From CAZOHN01 sp964579325 (GTDB lineage: Bacteria; Pseudomonadota; Alphaproteobacteria; Rhodobacterales; Rhodobacteraceae): 26,338 nucleotides of DNA. This document shows, in pieces, positions 7,404 through 15,392 of the stretch (position 1 is its first letter; each line of letters begins with the position of its first letter). A program made the position numbers and the translations under genes. The stretch spans positions 1 through 26,338 of the forward strand of contig CAZOHN010000032.1 of assembly GCA_964579325.1 (NCBI GenBank), in the 5' to 3' direction. Under the pieces are notes generated by a model. That model did not search any database and was not told where the DNA came from. It saw only the letters and a list, made by a program, of their open reading frames with translations.

Positions 7404-8584
7404 AGCGGATCACGATTTTCGGTTCCACCGGTTCGATCGGCGAGAACACCGTCGACTTGATCCTTCGGGCGGGAGGGGCCGCAGCCTACCGGACCGTCGC
7501 GCTGACCGGCGGGCGCAACGTTTCCCGCCTTGCCGAACAGGCGGTAGCTCTGGAGGCGGAGCTTGCAGTGACGGCGCACGAGGAATGCCTTGATGCCCTG
7601 AGGGCCGCGCTTGCAGGAACCGGCATCGAGGTCGCAGCGGGGGCGGATGCGCTGATCGAGGCGGCGGACCGGCCGGCCGACTGGGTCATGTCGGCGATCG
7701 TCGGTGCCGCGGGCCTCGCGCCCGGATTCCGCGCCCTGCGCCACGGCACGACGCTGGCGCTTGCGAACAAGGAATCACTCGTTACCGCAGGCCCCCTCCT
7801 GATGGCCGAGGCCGAACGGCACGGGGCGCGAATCATGCCGGTGGACAGCGAGCATTCGGCGATCTTCCAGGGCCTCGTGGGCGAAGACATCGCTTCGGTC
7901 GAGCGTATCGTCATCACTGCTTCCGGCGGCGCGTTCCGCGACTGGCCGCTCGACAGGCTGGCAAGCGCCACACTGGAAGAGGCTTCGTCCCACCCGAACT
8001 GGGCGATGGGTCAGCGGATCACCATCGACTCGGCGTCGATGTTCAACAAGTCCCTGGAACTCATAGAGACACGGGAATATTTCGGTGTCGCTCCCGAGCA
8101 GATCGAGACCGTGATCCATCCCGAGAGCCTTGTCCACGCGCTGGTCGGCTTCCGCGACGGAGCGTTGATGGCGCATATGGGACCGCCCGACATGCGCCAT
8201 GCCATCGGTTACGCGCTGAACTGGCCCGACCGGGCGCATCTGCCGGTCGCGCGGCTCGACCTCGCGGCCATCGGGCAGCTGAACTTCCAGGCACCCGATC
8301 TGCGGCGCTATCCGGCATTGGGTCTCGCCCGCGAGGTGATGCGGTTGCGCGGCATGGCCGGCGCAGCGTTCAACGCCGCGAAGGAACGTGCCCTGGATGG
8401 CTTCATCGCCGGCCAGATCGGCTTTACCGCGATGGCCGAGGTGGTCGAGGCAACACTCGACCGTCTTTCGCGCGATGGTTGCCTTGGAATTGCCCCATCG
8501 AGCCTAGATAGAGTGCTGGAGATGGACAATCTCGCCCGGGAACATGCGTCAGGCGTCATCCGGGCAAGGCAGGCAAGGGACTGA
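7400..8584 (+). CDS. dxr: 1-deoxy-D-xylulose 5-phosphate reductoisomerase
   Basis: Converts DXP to 2-C-methyl-D-erythritol 4-phosphate with NADPH, the first committed step of the MEP isoprenoid pathway (also called ispC). 394 residues. NADPH-binding GSTGSIG is at 8-14, followed by LANKESLV, the metal-site segment PVDSEHSAIFQ (Asp and Glu ligands) and the flexible-loop/substrate region HPNWAMGQRITIDSASMFNK. The last reads MGQRITIDSASMFNKSLELIE where many bacteria have MGRKISVDSATMMNKGLE, a sequence variant with the key acidic and serine/lysine residues kept. The 4-base ATGA overlap with cdsA couples the genes. Confidence 0.97.
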   Translation: MKRITIFGSTGSIGENTVDLILRAGGAAAYRTVALTGGRNVSRLAEQAVALEAELAVTAHEECLDALRAALAGTGIEVAAGADALIEAADRPADWVMSAIVGAAGLAPGFRALRHGTTLALANKESLVTAGPLLMAEAERHGARIMPVDSEHSAIFQGLVGEDIASVERIVITASGGAFRDWPLDRLASATLEEASSHPNWAMGQRITIDSASMFNKSLELIETREYFGVAPEQIETVIHPESLVHALVGFRDGALMAHMGPPDMRHAIGYALNWPDRAHLPVARLDLAAIGQLNFQAPDLRRYPALGLAREVMRLRGMAGAAFNAAKERALDGFIAGQIGFTAMAEVVEATLDRLSRDGCLGIAPSSLDRVLEMDNLAREHASGVIRARQARD

Positions 8585-8588
8585 AGTT

Positions 8589-9926
8589 TTGGACCTGATC
8601 GGACTGATCCCGAGTTTCGGGAACCTTCTTTTCACGATTGCCGCCTTTGTCGTGGCACTGTCGATCATCGTGGCCGTGCACGAGTACGGCCACTACATTG
8701 TGGCGCGCTGGTCGGGCATCAGGTCCGATGTGTTCTCGATCGGTTTCGGGCCAGTCCTGTGGTCGCGGATGGACCGCCGGGGCACCCGCTGGCAGATCGC
8801 TGCCCTTCCGTTCGGCGGATACGTCAAGTTCATGGGCGATGCATCGGCTGCGTCGGACAAGGCCTCGGACGATTTCGAGCGGCTGAGTGAGGAGGACAAG
8901 CGCCACACGATGCATGGTGCGCCGCTTTGGGCTCGGGCCGCCACAGTGGCGGCGGGGCCGGCGTTCAACTTCATGCTGTCGCTGCTGGTCTTTGCGGGCC
9001 TTTTCATGTGGCGCGGCGAGGCGATCGAGCCGCCCACGGTGGGCGCGCTGGCCGATCTGCCGGTCGCTTCGGCCGGGATCGAGCCGGGAGATCGCATCCT
9101 GGCGGTGGAAGGCCAGGGGGTTCCGGACTACGAGACCTTCTACGAGGCACTGGCCGAGATAGGCCCCGCCCCGTTGATCACCTACCGGATAGAGCGCGAC
9201 GGGCGCGAAAGCGAGGTCGAAGGCATCTGGCCCTTTCCCCCAGTCGTCTCGGGCGTGAACCCCGGGTCCGCGGCGCGCGCGGCGGGGCTGGAGACGGGTG
9301 ACGTGATCGTCTCGGTCAACGGCCAGCCGATCACCTCGTTCCGCGAGTTGCAGGATATTGTCACAGCCTCGGAAGGCGCCGAGCTGGCGCTCGAAGTCTG
9401 GCGCGAGGGCGCGACGCGCAGCGTGGCGTTGTCCCCCCGACGGACCGACATGCCGCTCTTCGAGGGCGGGTTCGAGACACGCTGGCTGATCGGTCTGACA
9501 GGTGGCCTTGCCTTCGAGCCGGCGACCGAAACGCCTTCTCCGGTTACGGCGATCGGCATGGCAGGCGAGCAGATCTGGTTTCTCATGCGCTCGTCGGTTT
9601 CGAGCCTCGGCTACATGATCTCGGGCGCAATCTCGTCGTGCAACCTGCGCGGGCCGATCGGAATCGCGGAGACCTCGGGCGACATGGCAAGCCAGGGGCT
9701 GGGGCAGTTCATCTGGTTCATCGCGGTGCTGTCGACCGCAGTCGGTCTTCTGAACCTCTTCCCGATCCCGGTTCTCGACGGCGGGCATCTGGTCTTCCAC
9801 GCCTATGAGGCAATCGCCGGGAAACCACCATCTGACCGGGCGCTCAGGGTGATGATGGCTGCCGGGCTCGCGGTGATCCTCAGCCTGATGGTCTTCGCGC
9901 TTACCAACGATCTCTTCTGCCCGTAG
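8589..9926 (+). CDS. rseP: RIP zinc metalloprotease (site-2 protease)
   Basis: Intramembrane protease that cleaves anti-sigma factors and signal peptides. With TTG 8589 as start the protein has 445 residues and the normal N-terminus MDLIGLIPSF; AAGGGA lies about 9 bases upstream. An ATG at 8544 inside dxr is the alternative, adding 15 residues that do not look conserved. Zinc motif HEYGH is at 31-35, two PDZ domains span about 115-205 and 210-300, and NLFPIPVLDGG with the third zinc ligand Asp397 is near the end, followed by a last membrane helix. Two PDZ domains match E. coli RseP. It sits just before bamA, where it is usually found, consistent with envelope stress control. Confidence 0.93.
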   Translation: MDLIGLIPSFGNLLFTIAAFVVALSIIVAVHEYGHYIVARWSGIRSDVFSIGFGPVLWSRMDRRGTRWQIAALPFGGYVKFMGDASAASDKASDDFERLSEEDKRHTMHGAPLWARAATVAAGPAFNFMLSLLVFAGLFMWRGEAIEPPTVGALADLPVASAGIEPGDRILAVEGQGVPDYETFYEALAEIGPAPLITYRIERDGRESEVEGIWPFPPVVSGVNPGSAARAAGLETGDVIVSVNGQPITSFRELQDIVTASEGAELALEVWREGATRSVALSPRRTDMPLFEGGFETRWLIGLTGGLAFEPATETPSPVTAIGMAGEQIWFLMRSSVSSLGYMISGAISSCNLRGPIGIAETSGDMASQGLGQFIWFIAVLSTAVGLLNLFPIPVLDGGHLVFHAYEAIAGKPPSDRALRVMMAAGLAVILSLMVFALTNDLFCP

Positions 9927-10013
9927 CCGCGTCGCGGTCGGAAACGCCCAAATCCGGCCACAATGGGGTAGTATTCCCAAATCGAGCTCAATTCAGCCGG
10001 CGGAGCCGTGATC

Positions 10014-10145
10014 ATGGAACAGGTTCAGGAAGGCGCGAAGGGAATCGCCCTCATCTTGCGTCTCAACAGCGACCGTATTCTCTACGTCGCGACCGTTCTG
10101 ACGGCGCTTGGTGCTGGGGCCTTTTTCGGGACGCTTCTGTACTGA
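10014..10145 (+). CDS. 43-residue single-pass membrane microprotein
   Basis: ATG 10014 with a GGAG ribosome site 8 bases upstream opens a 43-codon frame. The protein has an amphipathic, charged N-terminus (MEQVQEGAKG, then LNSDR) and one hydrophobic segment at about 22-42 rich in Ala, Gly and Leu, ending in Tyr. It lies 87 bases after rseP and 141 bases before bamA in an operon of envelope genes, so a membrane role is plausible, but I recognise no family. It is a candidate gene rather than a proven one: short frames occur by chance, but the ribosome site, membrane helix and position support it. Confidence 0.6.
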   Translation: MEQVQEGAKGIALILRLNSDRILYVATVLTALGAGAFFGTLLY

Positions 10146-10221
10146 TCCAGCCTCTTTCCCCCCTGATTCATCGACTATTGCGATACAAGCACAGCGCCTG
10201 CCAAGCCTCCGCGCGGACGTT

Positions 10222-10250
10222 TTGACAAGGACTGCCCAAGCCGCTACTCA
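10222..10250 (+). promoter_or_regulatory. Candidate promoter upstream of bamA
   Basis: A perfect -35 TTGACA (10222-10227) is followed after 17 bases by TACTCA (10245-10250), a weak -10. Predicted start near 10257 would leave about 30 bases before the bamA ATG at 10287 and would rule out the GTG at 10263 as the usual start. It would let bamA and the lipid A genes be transcribed apart from the upstream block. Confidence 0.45.
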
Positions 10251-10286
10251 GAACCACGATAGGTGGTTTTGCGGACGGGGGCAGGC

Positions 10287-12641
10287 ATGGCGCGGTCGAG
10301 GAACGTGGGTGCACGTGGCAGGCGCGCTTTGGTCGGTCTGCTGCAAAGCACTTCGGTGTTCACCTGGGTTGCCGCCGCCTCGTTCCCGGCGATCTTGATC
10401 GCTCCGGCGGCAGTTGCGCAGAGCTACTCTTTCACCTCGGTAACCATCGAGGGGCTCCAGCGGATCGAGTCCGGCACCGTGCTGTCCTACGCTGAAATTC
10501 CCCGGGGCGAGACCATCGGGGCAGGGGCCCTGAACGCCGCCTATCAACGCGTCTCAGGCTCGGGCCTGTTCGAATCGGTCGAGTTCATCCCGCAGGGCTC
10601 GACGCTCATCATTCGGGTGGTCGAGTTTCCAACGATCAATGTCGTGAACTTCGAGGGCAATCGCCGGATCAACGACGAGGTGCTCGCGGGCGTCGTCCGG
10701 TCGCAGGCGCGCCGGGTCTACAGCCCGTCGACCGCCGAGCAGGATGCAGCGGCCATCGCCGAAGCCTATGCGCAGGCCGGACGCCTGGCAGCTACGGTCA
10801 ATCCGCGCATCATCCGCCGCTCCGACAACCGCGTGGATCTCGTGTTCGAGGTCCGTGAGGGACGTGTCGTCGAGGTCGAGCGGCTGTCCTTCACCGGTAA
10901 CCGGGCCTACTCGGACCGGCGCCTCCGCCAGGTGCTTGAGACCAAGCAGGCCGGCCTGTTCCGGCAACTCATCCAGCGCGACACCTTTGCCGCGGAACGG
11001 GTCGAGTTTGACAGGCAGGTTCTGACCGACTTCTACCGCTCGCGGGGCTACATCGACTTCCAGATACTCTCGGTCAATTCCGAGATCAGCCGCGAGCGCG
11101 ACGCCTTCTTCCTGACCTTCGCGTTGCGCGAAGGTCAGCAGTTCCGCATCGGCCGGGTGACGACGGTCTCGGAACTGCCGGAGGCCAACGCATCGGACTA
11201 CGAGCGCGAGGTGCGGGTGCGCTCGGGTAACGTCTATTCTCCCGCCGACATCGACAACACCATCGCCCGCCTCGAGACGCTGGCGCTGCGGCAAGGCCTC
11301 GATTTCGTGCGGGTCGAACCCCGCATCACGCGCAACGATGCCGACCAGACGCTCGACATCGAATTCGCGGTTGTCCGCGGCCCTCGGATCTTCGTGGAGC
11401 GGATCGACGTCGAGGGCAACGTCACCACGCTCGACCGCGTCGTGCGCCGCCAGTTCCAGACGGTCGAAGGCGATCCATTCAATCCCCGCGAGATCCGCGA
11501 GAGCGCCGAACGCATCCGCGCGCTGCGCTACTTCTCGAACGCCGACGTGCAGGCTCGCGAGGGTTCGACGCCCGATCAGGTGATCATCGACGTGAACGTC
11601 GATGAGCAGCCGACAGGGTCGCTGTCGTTCGGCATATCCTATGGCGTTGCCTCCGGGACGGCATTCGCGGTCAGCTTCTCCGAAACCAATTTCCTTGGGC
11701 GCGGGCAGACGTTCAACCTCGCCTTCGACACCGGTTCGTCGAACTCGAACGCGACACTCACCTTCATCGAACCGGCATTTCTGGGCCGCAACTTACGCTT
11801 CCGCACCGACACCTTCTACCGCGAGAGCGACAATGATTTCTCCACATACTCCACACGCACCGGCGGTGCGACGCTGGGCTTCGAGTTTCCGCTCGGCGAA
11901 TTGACCCGCCTCGGCATCAATGGAGGAATAAGGTTCGACTCGCTCTACGATGTCGATGCGGCCTCCTCGCCGATCCTGCAGGCCGAAGAGGCGATCGGGG
12001 ACCGTTACCTTGGTGTTCTTGGCTACAACTACAGCTATGATACCCGGATCGGCGGTCTGAGTCCGAACGCAGCGATCGTGCTGCGCTTCGGTCAGGAACT
12101 CTACGGTGGCGATGCCAGCTATCTCAAGACGTCGCTGACAGCGATCGGCGAGCGGAAGGCCTTCAACGAGGACGTGACATTGAGGGCCAAGTTCGAAGGC
12201 GGCGCGATCAATGTCATCGACGGGTCATCGCGTGTGACCGACCGCTTCTTTGCCAACCAGATGCGCGGCTTCGAGCCACGCGGAATCGGACCACGAGACC
12301 TGGACTCGACGAACGATGACCCCCTCGGCGGGAACTTCTTCGCGATCATGAGTTTCGAAGCAGAGTTTCCGCTTCCCGTGCCGGAAGAATATGGCTTGTC
12401 AGGCGGTGTGTTCTTCGACATCGGGTCGGTCTGGGGTCTTGATGATACGAGCGGCACGGTGGGGGTGAACCAGCCGACCGGCGAGGTAGATGACAGTCTG
12501 CGCTGGCGGGCAGCAGCCGGCGTTTCGGTGTTCTGGACTACACCCATCGGACCGCTCCGGTTCAACTTCTCGACTCCGATTGAGAAGGAAGCCTATGACA
12601 AGGAACAGAATTTCGACCTCACGATCTCGACGAGATTCTGA
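10287..12641 (+). CDS. bamA: Outer membrane protein assembly factor BamA
   Basis: Central subunit of the BAM complex that folds beta-barrel proteins into the outer membrane. 784 residues from ATG 10287, which follows a GGGGG ribosome site; an in-frame GTG at 10263 adds 8 residues. A signal peptide ends near residue 44 (AVAQ). Five POTRA domains follow (about 45-445), starting with YSFTSVTIEGLQRI, then the C-terminal barrel. The loop-6 signature QMRGFEPRGIGPRD has its RGF at about 660-662, and the chain ends in Phe (LTISTRF), the outer-membrane targeting signal. Its stop lies one base before the ompH/skp start, so the two are coupled. Confidence 0.97.
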   Translation: MARSRNVGARGRRALVGLLQSTSVFTWVAAASFPAILIAPAAVAQSYSFTSVTIEGLQRIESGTVLSYAEIPRGETIGAGALNAAYQRVSGSGLFESVEFIPQGSTLIIRVVEFPTINVVNFEGNRRINDEVLAGVVRSQARRVYSPSTAEQDAAAIAEAYAQAGRLAATVNPRIIRRSDNRVDLVFEVREGRVVEVERLSFTGNRAYSDRRLRQVLETKQAGLFRQLIQRDTFAAERVEFDRQVLTDFYRSRGYIDFQILSVNSEISRERDAFFLTFALREGQQFRIGRVTTVSELPEANASDYEREVRVRSGNVYSPADIDNTIARLETLALRQGLDFVRVEPRITRNDADQTLDIEFAVVRGPRIFVERIDVEGNVTTLDRVVRRQFQTVEGDPFNPREIRESAERIRALRYFSNADVQAREGSTPDQVIIDVNVDEQPTGSLSFGISYGVASGTAFAVSFSETNFLGRGQTFNLAFDTGSSNSNATLTFIEPAFLGRNLRFRTDTFYRESDNDFSTYSTRTGGATLGFEFPLGELTRLGINGGIRFDSLYDVDAASSPILQAEEAIGDRYLGVLGYNYSYDTRIGGLSPNAAIVLRFGQELYGGDASYLKTSLTAIGERKAFNEDVTLRAKFEGGAINVIDGSSRVTDRFFANQMRGFEPRGIGPRDLDSTNDDPLGGNFFAIMSFEAEFPLPVPEEYGLSGGVFFDIGSVWGLDDTSGTVGVNQPTGEVDDSLRWRAAAGVSVFWTTPIGPLRFNFSTPIEKEAYDKEQNFDLTISTRF

Positions 12642-12642
12642 G

Positions 12643-13257
12643 GTGACTGCCCTTGCGGTGCCCTTGCGCCGCGCGGCAGTTGGCTGTCTGGCACTGCTCC
12701 TTGCAGGATTTGTCGCGCCGTCCATCTCTGCGCAGACCGAGGCTCTGCCGAATGCGGCTGGGGTCCTGACCATCGATCAGGACCTGCTGTTCTCACGCTC
12801 GGCGTGGGGCCGGCGGCTCCAGGAAGAAATCGATGCGGCGGGGACTGCACTTGCGGCTGAGAACCGGTCGATCGAGGCCGAACTCACCGAGGAGGAGCGC
12901 CAGCTCACCGAGCGGCGCGCGACAACCATCCCTGAGGATTTCCGTGAACTGGCACGTACTTTCGACGAGAAGGTTACGGAGATCCGCCAGCGCCAGGACC
13001 AGAAGGAACGCGACCTCGCGCGCAGGGCGGAGGAAGGGCGGATCGCATTCTTCCGGGCTGCCGTGCCGGTTCTCGCTTCCATCGTCCGTGAAAGAGGTGC
13101 GGTCGCGATTCTCGATTCGCGGGCCATTCTCCTGTCGGTCGAGGGAATCGACGTTACCGAAGAGGCCGTCGCGCGGATTGACGTGACTCTCGGATCGGGC
13201 GGCGCGGCGGACACGGGCGCGCCGGGCGCGGACGACGAAGGCCAGGCGCAACCCTGA
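12643..13257 (+). CDS. OmpH/Skp family periplasmic chaperone
   Basis: Periplasmic holdase that carries unfolded outer-membrane proteins to BamA. With GTG 12643 as start the product has 204 residues: a signal peptide (residues 1-30, ending PSISAQ), a short strand (VLTIDQDLLFSRSAWGRR), and a long charged coiled-coil region (about 60-140, ELTEEERQLTERRA and QRQDQKERDLARRAEEG), then the closing strand segment AILDSRAILLSVEGIDVTEEAV and a Gly/Ala-rich tail. That order fits OmpH. Other in-frame starts are ATG 12595, within bamA, and GTG 12658, which follows a GAGGTGA motif; the true start is uncertain. lpxD, often next, is missing. Confidence 0.88.
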   Translation: MTALAVPLRRAAVGCLALLLAGFVAPSISAQTEALPNAAGVLTIDQDLLFSRSAWGRRLQEEIDAAGTALAAENRSIEAELTEEERQLTERRATTIPEDFRELARTFDEKVTEIRQRQDQKERDLARRAEEGRIAFFRAAVPVLASIVRERGAVAILDSRAILLSVEGIDVTEEAVARIDVTLGSGGAADTGAPGADDEGQAQP

Positions 13258-13266
13258 CCCCGCTGC

Positions 13267-13295
13267 TTGCCCTCTGGCGGGCAGGTTGCTAGCAA
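13267..13295 (+). promoter_or_regulatory. Possible weak promoter upstream of fabZ
   Basis: TTGCCC (13267-13272) and TAGCAA (13290-13295) are 17 bases apart in the 66-base gap between ompH and fabZ. The -35 half also forms part of a short inverted repeat (TGCCC/GGGCA). Weak evidence. Confidence 0.22.
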
Positions 13296-13323
13296 TGCCC
13301 GGCAAGAAAAGGGGGAGAACTGC

Positions 13324-13797
13324 ATGAACGAAGCGGCCAGACCGCCGGCGCTCACCGAGGTCGATGTTCTCATGATCCAGCGGATCATCCCGCACCGCTA
13401 CCCGTTCCTGCTGGTGGATAAGGTGCGCGATGTCCAAGCGGGCAAGGGCTGCGTCGGCATCAAGAACGTGACGTTCAACGAACCGCAGTTTGCCGGGCAC
13501 TTCCCGGGGATGCCTATCATGCCGGGCGTGATGATCATCGAGGCGATGGCGCAGACGGCTGGTATTCTCGTCGGGGTGACGATGGACCTCATCGACAAGG
13601 GCGCGAATGTCTTCTTCATGGGTGTCGAGAACGCCAAGTTCCGACGCAAGGTGGTACCGGGCGATGTGCTCGAACTGCATGTGACCGCTCTGCGCGGCGG
13701 TGGGCGCGTCTGGAAGTTCGAGGGGCGCGGGATAGTGGCAGAGGAACTGGTTGCAGAAGCGGTCTTCACCGCAATGTTCGACTTGCCCAAATCATGA
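13324..13797 (+). CDS. fabZ: 3-hydroxyacyl-[ACP] dehydratase FabZ
   Basis: Dehydrates beta-hydroxyacyl-ACP in fatty-acid elongation; the beta-hydroxyacyl pool it competes for is also used by LpxA. 157 residues from ATG 13324, chosen over an upstream in-frame ATG (13267) because GGGGGAG lies just before it and the N-terminus is then normal. The hot-dog fold shows IIPHRYPFLLVDKV, the catalytic His59 in GHFPGMPIMPG and Glu73 in IIEAMAQTAG, then FFMGVENAKFRRKVVPGD. It overlaps lpxA by 4 bases (ATGA). Confidence 0.97.
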   Translation: MNEAARPPALTEVDVLMIQRIIPHRYPFLLVDKVRDVQAGKGCVGIKNVTFNEPQFAGHFPGMPIMPGVMIIEAMAQTAGILVGVTMDLIDKGANVFFMGVENAKFRRKVVPGDVLELHVTALRGGGRVWKFEGRGIVAEELVAEAVFTAMFDLPKS

Positions 13798-14588
13798 TCG
13801 ATGCCTCCGCCCGCGTCCACTCCTCCGCCGTCATCGAGGACGGCGCCGTGATCGGCGCGGAAGTGACGATCGGGGCGTTCTCGGTGATCGGTGCCAATGT
13901 GCGGCTCGGAGACGGGGTCATTGTCAAGTCGCACGCGGTGATAACCGGCGATACCGAGATCGGCGAGCAAAGCGTCATCTTCCCCTTCGCCAGTGTCGGC
14001 GAGGTCCCGCAAGATCTCAAGTACAAGGGAGAGCGGACGCGGCTGACCGTCGGCGCACGTTGTCGCATCCGCGAGGGCGCCACGCTCAATACCGGAACCG
14101 AGGGCGGCGGTGGCCTGACCTCGGTGGGCGACGATTGCCTGATCATGGCGGGCGCGCATGTGGCACACGACTGCCGGGTGGGCGACAGGGTAATCCTTGT
14201 CAACAACGCTGCGCTTGCGGGGCATTGCGTGGTCGAGGACGACGTGATCGTCGGTGGTCTGTCGGGAGTGCACCAGTGGGTGCGGATCGGCCGGGGCGCG
14301 ATCATCGGTGCGCTGACGATGGTGACGAACGACGTCATTCCCTATGGTCTCGTACAGGCACCGCGAGGCGAACTTGACGGGCTGAACCTCGTCGGCCTCA
14401 AGCGCCGCGGCGTGGTGCGCGAGGACATCACCGCGCTGCGGGCGGCCTATCAGATGCTGGCGCAGGGCGAGGGGACGTTCCTCGACCGGGCACGACGGCT
14501 CGGCGATGAGACGGCGTCCCCCTACGTCCGCGAGATCGTCGACTTCGTGCTCGGTCACTCCGACCGATCGTTCCTCACCCCACGTTGA
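13794..14588 (+). CDS. lpxA: UDP-N-acetylglucosamine O-acyltransferase
   Basis: First step of lipid A synthesis: transfers a 3-hydroxyacyl chain from ACP to UDP-GlcNAc. 264 residues, close to the usual size. The left-handed beta-helix hexapeptide repeats (I/V-G-x-x-x-x type) fill residues 3-190. The catalytic His125 is in GAHVAHDCRVGD (120-131), and the family-specific IGALTMVTNDVIPYGLVQ segment follows, with a helical C-terminus. It is coupled to fabZ by a 4-base overlap and followed by lpxI after 9 bases. Confidence 0.97.
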   Translation: MIDASARVHSSAVIEDGAVIGAEVTIGAFSVIGANVRLGDGVIVKSHAVITGDTEIGEQSVIFPFASVGEVPQDLKYKGERTRLTVGARCRIREGATLNTGTEGGGGLTSVGDDCLIMAGAHVAHDCRVGDRVILVNNAALAGHCVVEDDVIVGGLSGVHQWVRIGRGAIIGALTMVTNDVIPYGLVQAPRGELDGLNLVGLKRRGVVREDITALRAAYQMLAQGEGTFLDRARRLGDETASPYVREIVDFVLGHSDRSFLTPR

Positions 14589-14597
14589 AGGCGCGCC

Positions 14598-15392
14598 ATG
14601 CTCGCGGTCATCGCAGGCGAAGGAACGTTGCCGGTAGAGGTGATCCGGGCGCGACACGATGCGGTTATGGTGCGGATCGAGGGCGTCGCGGCGCACAATC
14701 CCGGTGCGCCCGAGATCGGCGCGCGGTTCGAGCAGCTTGGGCGGCTCTTCGACGACATGCGCGTGGCCGGGGTGAACCAGGTCTGCTTTGCCGGCGCGAT
14801 GCGCCGCCCGGCGCTCGACCCGGTGGCCTTCGATGCACACATGCTCGACATCGCGCCGCGCCTGATGTCGGCGATGCGCGGGGGTGACGACGCGCTGCTG
14901 CGCCTCGTGGCGCGCGTCTTCGAGGACGAGGGCTTTGCGGTTGTCGGCGCACACGAGGCGGTTCCCGGGTTACTCGCCGCGCCGGGGCTGATGGCCGGAC
15001 CGGAGCCCTCGGAGGCCGATCTTGCCGACGCGATGCGCGCAACCGCGATTCTCGAGGCACTGGGGCCTGTGGATGTCGGGCAGGCCGCGGTGGTCGCTGG
15101 CGGCCTCTGCCTCGGGATCGAGACGGTTCAGGGAACCGACTTTCTTCTGCAAATGGTGGCGGGGACCGATCCAGCCCTGCGCCGCGGGGCGCGGGGCGTG
15201 CTGGTCAAGCGTCCCAAGGCGGGGCAGGATCTGCGCTTTGACCTGCCCGCGATCGGACCTGGAACCGTCGGCCGGGCGGCTGATGCCGGGCTTGCCGGGA
15301 TAGTTGCCGCGCCGGGCGCGGTCATCGTCCTTGACCGAGACGCGACCTGCGATGTGGCGCGGGCCGCGGGCCTTTTCCTCTTCGGTCGATGA
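14598..15392 (+). CDS. lpxI: UDP-2,3-diacylglucosamine pyrophosphatase LpxI
   Basis: Hydrolyses UDP-2,3-diacylglucosamine to lipid X and UMP, the alphaproteobacterial replacement for LpxH. 264 residues (DUF1009). The N-terminal domain opens with VIAGEGTLPVEVIR and contains CFAGAMRRPALDP; the C-terminal catalytic domain holds VVAGGLCLGIETVQGTDFLLQ, the GVLVKRPKAGQDLRFDLPAIGP stretch with Asp215 as the likely catalytic acid by comparison with the Caulobacter enzyme, and GAVIVLDRDATCD. The order lpxA-lpxI-lpxB is normal for the group. The stop overlaps the lpxB start by 4 bases. Confidence 0.95.
   Translation: MLAVIAGEGTLPVEVIRARHDAVMVRIEGVAAHNPGAPEIGARFEQLGRLFDDMRVAGVNQVCFAGAMRRPALDPVAFDAHMLDIAPRLMSAMRGGDDALLRLVARVFEDEGFAVVGAHEAVPGLLAAPGLMAGPEPSEADLADAMRATAILEALGPVDVGQAAVVAGGLCLGIETVQGTDFLLQMVAGTDPALRRGARGVLVKRPKAGQDLRFDLPAIGPGTVGRAADAGLAGIVAAPGAVIVLDRDATCDVARAAGLFLFGR

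Noticed and set aside
8556..9980. A 474-codon minus-strand open frame opposite rseP
   Set aside because: Antisense of a conserved protease gene; Arg/His/Asp-rich, no domain, no ribosome site seen.
13398..14954. A 518-codon minus-strand open frame opposite fabZ, lpxA and lpxI
   Set aside because: Covers three real genes on the other strand; composition of a shadow frame.
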